NCBI GenBank assembly: GCA_001414485.1
Contig: LLEY01000202.1
Span: 35,332-99,331 of the forward strand
Direction of reading: 5' to 3'
Source of the DNA: Calycina herbarum
Lineage: Eukaryota > Ascomycota > Leotiomycetes > Helotiales > Pezizellaceae
DNA: 64,000 bases
In this document: positions 56,794 through 64,000 of the stretch, in pieces
How positions within the stretch are numbered: the stretch's first letter is position 1
Layout of the letters: each line of letters opens with the position of its first letter
Notes under the pieces: generated by a model
Told to the model about the DNA's origin: nothing
Database searches by the model: none
The model's input: the letters and a program-made list of their open reading frames with translations, nothing else
Program-made: the position numbers and the translations under genes

Positions 56794-57780
56794 ATGCGGG
56801 CATGGCTTAGGACTTTACCTTTGGTTGAAGGATTTCTGCTTCAAGATGTTCGCGCAGTCTCGAATGTTGTTTTTACGAGTAACTTTAGTGCTGTGACGGC
56901 GGATGTTCCTTTTGTCATCACCTGGAATGATACTACACTACCAATAAGCCTGAATCTTACCAGATGCGAGCTCTCGCCAGGGGTAGACTGTGATGCATAT
57001 TGGGAATTACTTTGCAGTAGGTAATTTCTATCACAAACCTAAATATTATACAAGCTGATACATTATCAGTTATCTTTAGAAGAACAGCATGGATGTTTCG
57101 CTTGGGCACCTCATACACCAACCACTGGTATTGTACTCCATTACATGTTGTTTGGATTAGACCCGAATGCACCAACTGAAACGATTCTCGAGAGTGAAAA
57201 TTTCCACATGGCTTCCGCGCCAATTCAATCGACCGTTACCCTTCTAACAAGTTCGATATCTTCAATACCATCCCCGCAAAGTTCAACAGTCGCCACCATA
57301 ACAAAAGACGAATCCTCTTCGGGTTTGAACGGCACACCTCTACCAATAAGCTCCTCTATTTCCACATAAATAATCCCTTCTGCTCAGTCTACGCAGTCAA
57401 GCACCCCCACAACTCAAGCAAGCAGTTCTTCAGTACCTCAGCAAAACAATAACAATACCCCTACTTCGTCTGCCAAGATAGGAATTGGTATCGGAGCTAC
57501 GTTCTCATTCTTGGTCTCCGCATCCATCCTCGCTCTCTCTTTTTTCATTTATGGCAAGCGGATAGCTAGACGCGAATCGGAAGCCAAATCCATATCTGGG
57601 AGATCGAGTCCACGGAGGGAGTCGATATCTAGAGCAGAATTACATTCCAATTCCACACGTCCACCTGTTGAGCTTTGGTCGCATGACGTGGAGAGAAGGA
57701 AAAGCGCTGAACTGGAGGGTTCAAGGATTCCAGGGATGGTCGATACAAATTGTGGTAAGCGAGCGGAACTGGGAAGATGA
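56794..57780 (+). pseudogene. Diverged paralogue of the surface protein, interrupted by TAA
   Basis: Exons 56794-57016 and 57080-57780 (inferred) give 308 codons including the final stop, with one in-frame TAA at 57367-57369. Order of parts matches the gene at 54095: ectodomain NVVFTSNFSAVTADVPFVITW, Ser/Thr stalk, membrane helix SAKIGIGIGATFSFLVSASI, YGKRIARRES, and tail ELWSHDVERRKSAELEG. The stop lies in the stalk, before the membrane helix, so the product would be secreted and truncated. The signal region (MRAWLRTLPLVEGFLLQ) is less hydrophobic than in the intact copy. A CAA to TAA change would explain it. Alternatively the first splice site pair (GTAGGT/TTTAG) is wrong, but the TAA remains. 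Confidence 0.65.
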
Positions 57781-58380
57781 ATTGGAGTGTCAACGAGCTG
57801 TTGTACGCAATATGTTTAAGTAGGTAATGGAGTGCTACACAGGAATTAACGGGCCTCATAGATACGGAATGTGGAAGGAGAAAGTAATTGGACGTGGAAG
57901 ATAAATTAGAAAGCTGGGGTGGTGATAGCAAGGAGCTGGACAAGCAAGTTCAGGAAAGAAATTTGGGATGGCTGAATCCTGGGGCCAGCTTCTGCACACT
58001 ATTAATTCGAAAAGACAGCTTCAAAGTAAACACTGTACCAAATAATGGTGACTTGATGCTTTAGAGTTGAAGACAGATCTTTTTTGCATCGCATTTTGAG
58101 CCGAGTACACTGCCATGTGCCAGTGTACTTGGTGGCGTGTAGTAATTCATTGCGAGGATAGAAGGGGGATGAAATGTCAATTTTTCAGAATTTCCGTTCA
58201 TCACTCTGCTGGCTCTCCGTTTAGGAACTTGTTCTAAATCTTCTAGCATAATAGCCCAAAGAATTAGCATATCAACATTATGTTTAGCTCAACCAAGTCT
58301 ATTAAATAATCCTGTTTAAGCTAGTTCAAAGTCTAACTCTATCGGTTATTAATACCTGGGTTTTTAGCAGTTAGTAGGTT
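57781..58380. other. Intergenic up to the inverted repeat
   Basis: 600 bp; no supported gene. Confidence 0.4.
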
Positions 58381-58640
58381 CTGGTATGATTTATTCACCA
58401 ATTACATAATTGACCAATTCTGTCTAGATATACTCTAACTTCGCTATATTCAATTGCCATAGTTTGTTGAAAATAACTTAAATCTTTTGAACTGTCTAGG
58501 ATATTCCTATTGAGTTGATGCTACTCGGATGAGTACTTAATACAGTAATACTTTATACTTTTAAAACTTTCGAGACTTTCTTTAATTGATCTGGATACTT
58601 TCAGATAATATGATTGAATACCTTAACTTACTAGACTCTT

Positions 58641-59558
58641 TCCTTATACTATAAGGTAGTAACCCGATTGGTTAAATCCGCAATTGGTAAATAAAGTATA
58701 TCAGTTCCATCAATTGTGAGTAAATAACTTAACTTTGGTAATGTATAAATGTCACAAACGCCTAAGGAGACAATACAAATGTGTCCTTTCGTTTATTGAG
58801 CCGGTTGTAGACGAACTTTGATTTTTCTCCGGTTACGTTTCACTATGAGAATAAGCGGTCTGCTTTTGTAGAGAAGAAAAGCAATTCAGTGAGAAGCGCT
58901 AGACTATTATAGAATATATATCCAAGCTCCCGTACCCTCTCAACACTTCAACGATTGTGTCGAAGTGTTCACTCGCATTTATGTAATCAAACCCCCTCCC
59001 TTAAATATCCCCACTTTATCAGTTCCGAAAGACAATTACGTCTAATAATCTTGTGCGCTCGATTGCCAAGGATAAGATTAGAAATCCCTAAATTTGTGTA
59101 ACCGACAACATTCTCTCATAGCACTAAAACATTTCCTTCAATCGTCTCTGCAAATTTCGAAATAATGAGATAACCCAATTGTTGATACAAGCTACATCGG
59201 AAGTTAGAGTTACAATGAACGACTCAAAGCGAGACTTAGCTAATCCAATTCTTCGCGAGAACCACTTGACAACTCAAAATTCCAAACACGATTTCTATTA
59301 CCACTCTGAGTCCCTTAAACGAACATTCGTCAACGACTTCGAAAAACATCTAAGGATCCCGAATGCTAACTTGTAAAAAATCGGAGTAAAACTTTGATCG
59401 TATTCAACCCAAAAAGCAATCTCCTTTTCTTCGCCTATACTTCAACCGACTACTCATTGCTAGTTGTCCACTGCAACTTCATTGAATTCTGAAGCTTATT
59501 CATCCAAGTCGTAAAGTTCAAATTATTCAAGCAATAGTTAAAGAAGAAGAGAAGGTAT
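58641..59558. other. Interior of the inverted-repeat segment, left part
   Basis: 918 bp AT-rich; only the small ORF at 59215-59376 is worth noting. Confidence 0.35.
59215..59376 (+). CDS. Possible small ORF or exon
   Basis: 53 codons (MNDSKRDLANPILRENH to RIPNANL). The composition is like ordinary coding sequence (mixed polar and hydrophobic, no low complexity), but no neighbour exon or family was found. It may be part of an unrecognised spliced gene. Confidence 0.2.
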   Translation: MNDSKRDLANPILRENHLTTQNSKHDFYYHSESLKRTFVNDFEKHLRIPNANL

Positions 59559-60654
59559 CTATTGATTGAGAGAATCAACGACGGTTTGTTCTGAACTCAA
59601 GTTTTCACCTCTGATATACTCCATGGCATATGGTGCCATCTCTTCCTCAGATGACATATGATTTATCATCCATGGGAGAAAGCCGCTTCCCTTCTGCTGC
59701 TCCCATTCACGGATCCGGCTGTCAGCAGCTTGCTCCTTTTCTCGAATTGCTGTCAAAAGCCCTCGTCGATAATCTTCCCACTTTGCATGAACAACGTCGT
59801 CGATCGAACAGGCCAGAGATTCCAGTTTGTGGCGGGGCTCAAGTAGTAACTTCCCAACAACAACTCTTTCCCCATTCTTGAATTCTAGACGCCCGTCCGG
59901 CATGTTTGAATCATCGCCGAATCCAGATCCATGTTGAGGTGGTTGGATATTGTGGGAGTCTGAGTCAACAGTCGAGGCAGCATTAGAATTGAAATTTTCG
60001 ATCTCTTCATTCTCAAAGATCGGTACTTTAAGACTCTCAATAAGGTTTGTGTGTTTCTTTCGATGAAGATGCCGCAGTCTTAATTGCTCAAGTTGCTCCT
60101 CGGACTCTGAGGGTTCTTTTGCTTGAGTTGGTAATGGCTGTGAATCGTATGCTCTCCATTGACAAACGCCCCCAGAAATATCGGCGTTGGTGCCTTGACT
60201 ACTACCAAGCCCTCCAGGATTGGAGGGTGGGATCGTAATACAAAGTTTTGTCCCTAACACAAATTCTTTATGCATTTCCAGCTCCGAGGACGGAAGAGCT
60301 CCTCGCCTTCGTTTCTTTGAAGCATTCTGGGAGGACCCTTCCATCCTGTGATGATGCTTTATGCAAACATTTGTTATTACTACAAAGGTGGCGCACCCAA
60401 TGCCATCTTTCGCCATGGATCGCCAGCATGGTTTCAGCTTCCTTCCATCGAGTCGTCCTTCAGAGGTTGCGTCCCAAGCTTGCAAAAGACCGTCTTCGCC
60501 CACCCCCGTACTTCTGAGATTATTGAGAAGTTCTCTCAAGACCAATTTAAAGACACTCTTTCCTTCATCAGTGAGGCAACTCCACATTTTTTTCAAATGA
60601 GGCCGTTGGTTCTTTCTGATTGAGCCACGCCAAAAGTACGTCGAAGTCCTTCAT
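59559..60654 (-). CDS. Orphan gene with apparent +1 frameshift in an A-run
   Basis: The ATG at 60654 opens MKDFDVLLAWLNQKEPTASF, which runs into a run of seven A (60593-60587 on the reverse strand). Dropping one A joins it to MWSCLTDEGKSVFKLVLREL and about 320 further residues to the TAG at 59559. The joined product would be about 364 residues: helical N-terminus, a basic cluster (NASKKRRRG) near residue 120, then a charged stretch (LRQLRLRHLHRKKH-like LRLRHLHRKKHTNLIES) and a helical C-terminus (KWEDYRRGLLTAIREKEQAA). No family recognised. Either a homopolymer sequencing error, a true frameshift mutation or an unrecognised intron explains the break. Confidence 0.45.
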
Positions 60655-61535
60655 AATAGTGGTAGGTATTATTTTCTCCAAATACCCCCGAATAACACCT
60701 TGTTATAACAAACTTCCAAATGGCAGTTCGGAATTGGTATCATATTGGCTACCAACATGTTTTCGTGCGTGTCTCAAAGGGTTTCTGGTTTCATGTTTGA
60801 GCACTTCTGTACATAAAAATTACTAAAAACAGTATATCTTTCCAAAACTGTCAGATATCAAGTCACTCCGAGATAGCGATTGAGAACATAAGTGGGAAGC
60901 GCAGAAATTCAACGCACTCCTTCCCTCTAGCTTCTTTCTTCAACAACAGTACCACTCAAGTCCGCCCCTAGAACTGTCTACATTTGTACTAGAAACCACT
61001 CCCACTCCATAAAGTAACAGGACTCTTTACTATAAATATCACTACCAACACACACACAAAAAACCCATTATACCAGCCACTTACCAGGGTATTGCCCTAA
61101 AATTGGAGAGCTTCAACAACCAAGAAAAACAGGCTCAGCACCTCATTCGATTTCCTTCCCTGGTCGACGAATATTTTCGCCTCGACAAATTTCTTGAAGA
61201 CCACACATAAAAAGAAGATGAACCCACGGTCGAGGAATCAATTTCGACAACAAGAATAGAATCGACAGCAACTCCTCTCGCTCTTCTTCCCAACCCGAAA
61301 ACCCTACGGTTCCAGCGAGCTCTCCATGGGCTTTCAAAAAATCAAAACTCACATACTCTCTCAAAAAGGCTCGTCCGTTGACGAAGAGGTTGTCCTCGCA
61401 GCCAATCAGTGTTGCTTTGTTACTTGGTTTAATTTATTTCCTATCTTCGTCTCTCTCTCGGTTGATATTTATATTCTTTATTTACCGATTCCAGAATTGA
61501 CTAATCATGTTATTACTATTTTATAGTTTTACATG
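60655..61535. other. Interior of the inverted-repeat segment, right part
   Basis: 881 bp. A 73-codon minus ORF (61143-61364) is not supported. It probably contains the promoter of the frameshifted gene. Confidence 0.35.
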
Positions 61536-61795
61536 GTAAGTCTAGTAATTGAAGCTATTAAATCGCATTGTTCGATAGTATTTAGAGTATTGAAGCTAAT
61601 TAAATAGTGTCTTAAAGGGTTTAAAAGTAAATAGTATTAAGTACTTAGTCAAGTAATATTTACTCAAGATAACTACCTAGACAGTTTAGAAGACTTAAGT
61701 TATTTCAACAAATTATAGCTGTTACTCAAAGCGAATTTAGTATATATTTATGTAGAATTGGTCAAGTATATAAATTAGTAAATAGAGTATACCAG

Positions 61796-62256
61796 AGCCA
61801 AAGCTCACGAACTAACATTCCCGGTGCCCTAGTAGTTTAAGATTCTCAGTTTGGGTGTGTGAAGTTGCGAGGTAAGAGGGCGATGGAAGGAGCGACCTCA
61901 TGCCTCTCTTCGTGTCCGTGTGGTTTAGGGCTGAGTCGTTCCTTCCCTGACTTAAGGGTTGCCTCAGCCTCTTGAAATAAGCTGAGAAAGGAAGGCACGA
62001 CTCTAAAACCACATCCCAGTCTGGAGTAGCTCCAACTCTAACCCTCTTCCCCCACAGATTCCTTCCAATCATGATCTCTGGTGGTCAAAAGGATAGGGTT
62101 TGGAGAAAGAATAGGCTACAAGCCCCGCAACCTCCCAACGTTTAGTTGCACTTACTCCGAGGTCCTCCTCTATAAAACAACCAATTCCAACAAGCACGCC
62201 CATAATAGAAAACATCTTCATTTACAAAGTCTCGCTATGGATCAACACCCCCTAAT
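61796..62256. other. Intergenic downstream of galactokinase
   Basis: 461 bp mostly taken up by the fold-back sequence at 61891-62033; no gene. Confidence 0.45.
61891..62033. repeat. Imperfect palindrome / fold-back sequence
   Basis: Nested arms: GGAGC...GTGTGGTTTAGG pairs with TAAAACCACATCC...GCTCC; GAGTCGTTCCTTCC with GGAAGGCACGACTC; and an inner CTCAGC with GCTGAG. The whole could form a long hairpin and may be a MITE remnant. Confidence 0.6.
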
Positions 62257-63801
62257 CTAAATAACACTTCCCCCTTCCCCAACAACCAGCAGAAAGCTTC
62301 CACTGCCCGGTTTACTAACGACAACAGCAGCCTCCTTCTGCTCCGCAGTCAGATCTCTCGTACTATAATACTCCTCCTCCCAAGCCTTCTTAACAGCCTC
62401 CACCTTATCAGCAGGAACAAGATGAACACTGCATCCACCCCATCCAGCACCCGTAAGTCTCGATCCATAACTACCAGCCTTTCTAGCGAGAGAACATAGA
62501 GCGTCGATTTCGGGACAACTACATTCGTAAATCTCGCGACATGAATCTTGGGTTTCGTTCATGAGAGCTCCGAGTTTACGGTTGTATGTTTCATCGAGGG
62601 AAGGTGGGTTGGAGAGGAGATCCATGAATTGTAGGACTCGTAGAGCTTCGGAAAATACGTGGAGGGCTCGTTCGCGGAGTTTGAATTGGGTGGCTCGGAC
62701 AGGGAAGGTGGATGTGAAGCGGGCGTTCAGTTCATCGACTGTCATTCCGACTATGGGGGCGATTTCTTCGCGGGTATAGCCAGTTTGAGTGAGGGTTGAT
62801 TTGGTGATTTCAATTAATTCGGTAAGTTGAGCTTCAACTGGTTTGGTAGAGCCCGCGAAGTACCTTTGATGAAAGCCGTTGAGGGAAATACCTAAAGGTC
62901 CTGCGTCCTTGGGCAGAGGAGTTGTGGATTTAGAGAGAACTGCGTTGAGGTAGGCGGCTGCGAGACTGCATTCTACTACTCGTAAGTTGTAACAAACTGG
63001 TCCTGTAACTTGTTTATCTGACTGGACGAAAGATTGCGCAATCAAGAAAGATAGTTCTGGTGTGGTTTTGGGGAACTGGATCGGCTGTGCAGTAAGGCCT
63101 GGAACGAAAGAGACGAATAAGGCAGATCCTCGAATAGAGAGAACAGAGGCAGATTGATCCATGCCACCTGAATTGACACCCACAGCACGTTCGCTGACGA
63201 TGGCTAATTCAGTCAACTCCTTTTTGTCGACGGCCTTTTCTCCATTGGCATACATAACAGCCAATGCAGATGCACTGACGAAGGCTGCCGAACTGCTCAA
63301 TCCTCCTCCTGCTGGGACTGTGCCATCCATCAGAATCTCCATGCTCACTGGCTTGACGTTATTTCCCCGCTTGCTCCGTAACAGCTCCAATGCTCCTCGC
63401 AAGCCCGACTTGAAGTAATTTGTCCACTCGTGAACTGTCGCATCGATATCAACGGTATCGAGGGGGATCTTGAATTCGTGCGAGGGGAATTTGTCGCTTT
63501 GGATATTGGAGACCTTGATGGTATAGGAATCCGACGTCGTTTCCTCTTCCGTCACTCGGACAGCCAATAAAACATCCGCGGTAATAGCCATAGGAAGGAC
63601 CGAGTAGAGAGAATAGTCGATGTGTTCTCCGATGATGTTTACTCGACCTGGTGATCTCGAGACAAACTGGGCACCGTGGCCATAGTTGGTCTTGAATTGT
63701 GCCAACAAGCGCTCCCATCTTCCTGCTTGTATTGGTATCGCATCTTCTGTGTATATCTCTTTCAAAGACTGCGCGACTGGTACAGGTCCTGGTTCCGCCA
63801 T
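62257..63801 (-). CDS. GAL1: Galactokinase
   Basis: Intronless, 514 residues (MAEPGPVPVAQSLKEIY). GHMP-kinase signatures are all present: PGRVNIIGEHIDY at 51-63 (galactokinase motif), PAGGGLSSSAA at 163-173 (phosphate-binding loop), GGMDQSAS at 212-219 with the likely catalytic Asp215, and GSRLTGAGWGG at 446-456. It phosphorylates galactose to galactose-1-phosphate, the first committed step of the Leloir pathway. Length and the fungal-type inserted loops fit Gal1. The GGGLSSSAA segment keeps the usual Ser/Ala residues of active kinases that Gal3-type inducers lack in yeast, so it should be an active enzyme. The start codon is 199 bp from the window end. Confidence 0.96.
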   Translation of the reverse strand: MAEPGPVPVAQSLKEIYTEDAIPIQAGRWERLLAQFKTNYGHGAQFVSRSPGRVNIIGEHIDYSLYSVLPMAITADVLLAVRVTEEETTSDSYTIKVSNIQSDKFPSHEFKIPLDTVDIDATVHEWTNYFKSGLRGALELLRSKRGNNVKPVSMEILMDGTVPAGGGLSSSAAFVSASALAVMYANGEKAVDKKELTELAIVSERAVGVNSGGMDQSASVLSIRGSALFVSFVPGLTAQPIQFPKTTPELSFLIAQSFVQSDKQVTGPVCYNLRVVECSLAAAYLNAVLSKSTTPLPKDAGPLGISLNGFHQRYFAGSTKPVEAQLTELIEITKSTLTQTGYTREEIAPIVGMTVDELNARFTSTFPVRATQFKLRERALHVFSEALRVLQFMDLLSNPPSLDETYNRKLGALMNETQDSCREIYECSCPEIDALCSLARKAGSYGSRLTGAGWGGCSVHLVPADKVEAVKKAWEEEYYSTRDLTAEQKEAAVVVSKPGSGSFLLVVGEGGSVI

Positions 63802-63983
63802 CTTGTTTTCTTATTCTCGCGAACTTTTCGTGATGTGTTTTGGAGGGGAAGTGGGAGGATACTCGAGTTGGGTCGGAATGGCGGGGTAGTTGGGGCCGAG
63901 TGAGCGTGCAGGCCTATTTGTATTTGAGGATATTTCGTGGTCTTGAGATGCACTCGTCAAGGGATGAATGGTTGATTGGAGAA

Positions 63984-63998
63984 GGGGGGGGGGGGGGG
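63984..63998. repeat. G15 homopolymer at window end
   Basis: Fifteen consecutive G occur in the galactokinase upstream region. Confidence 0.9.
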
Positions 63999-64000
63999 TT

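Larger units (their letters stand above)
58381..61795. mobile_element. 3.4-kb segment bounded by long diverged inverted repeats
   Basis: Left arm about 58381-58640, right arm about 61536-61795 (inverted). Both outer ends read CTGGTAT. Further matches are TTGACCAATTCT, TTTGTTGAAA(A)TAACTTAA, AACTGTCTAGG and GAGTACTTAATA/AAGTACTTAATA, with many substitutions between. The arms are AT-rich and look mutated. The interior carries the frameshifted gene at 59559-60654 and a short ORF at 59215. No transposase is recognisable and a target duplication is not obvious. It could be a non-autonomous DNA element with long TIRs or an inverted duplication. Confidence 0.55.

Noticed and set aside
1..64000. CRISPR array, rRNA operon, bacterial-type operons
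   Set aside because: Spliced fungal genes throughout; no direct repeat-spacer pattern or rRNA sequence seen.

Overview
The window reads as genomic DNA of a filamentous ascomycete (Pezizomycotina). Genes are short, on both strands and closely packed. Introns are mostly 45-80 nt, with GT-AG ends and CTAAC/CTGAC-like branch sites. The recognisable genes are fungal (Nup120, Rad51, Puf6, a mitochondrial rhomboid, a galactokinase and a HET-NACHT-WD40 receptor). AT-rich, gene-poor islands full of TA dinucleotides and decayed inverted-repeat elements suggest repeat-induced point mutation (RIP). A Leotiomycete is my guess for the class; the sequence alone does not prove it.

Region 1 (about 1-27 kb, core genome). 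In order: 5' part of a membrane-anchored lysine-rich protein (-), a nucleoside hydrolase (+), LSM8 (-), VPS26 (+), NUP120 (-), RAD51 (-), an uncharacterised single-pass membrane protein (-), an uncharacterised disordered protein (+), ACL4-like TPR chaperone (+), GIR2-like RWD protein (-), PUF6 (+), TMA17/ADC17-like protein (-), mitochondrial rhomboid PCP1 (+) and an F-box-like protein (+). Several of these (ACL4, GIR2, PUF6, and further on RRP3 and SSF1) act in ribosome production or translation.

Region 2 (about 28-42 kb, accessory island). It holds a 750-bp element with perfect 58-nt terminal inverted repeats, a rhodopsin-fold membrane protein gene, an 87-bp MITE with TA target duplication, and a 5.6-kb unit bounded by 41-nt inverted repeats and TA dinucleotides. 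The only gene in that unit encodes an NLR-type HET-NACHT-WD40 protein, interrupted by one in-frame TAG and left with two near-identical WD40 repeats. Next to it lie a Cys-rich gene whose stop codon overlaps a perfect splice donor and a secreted protein with a His/Asn-Cys pattern like permuted papain-fold (LRAT/NlpC-like) proteins.

Region 3 (about 42-49 kb, core again): a TLDc-like protein, a second Cys-rich CGH-motif protein, and the divergent pair RRP3 and SSF1, both for ribosome biogenesis.

Region 4 (about 49-62 kb, gene-poor): a multi-pass membrane protein, two diverged tandem paralogues of a Kre9/Knh1-like single-pass surface protein (the second broken by a stop codon), and a 3.4-kb segment bounded by about 260-nt diverged inverted repeats around an unrecognised gene with an apparent frameshift in an A-run. 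The window closes with an intronless galactokinase gene (62.3-63.8 kb, -) and a G15 tract.

Most candidate novelty is in regions 2 and 4: inverted-repeat units that carry an immune-receptor-type gene and an orphan gene instead of a visible transposase. Exon borders were read by eye from splice signals and reading frame; no alignment or RNA data were available.
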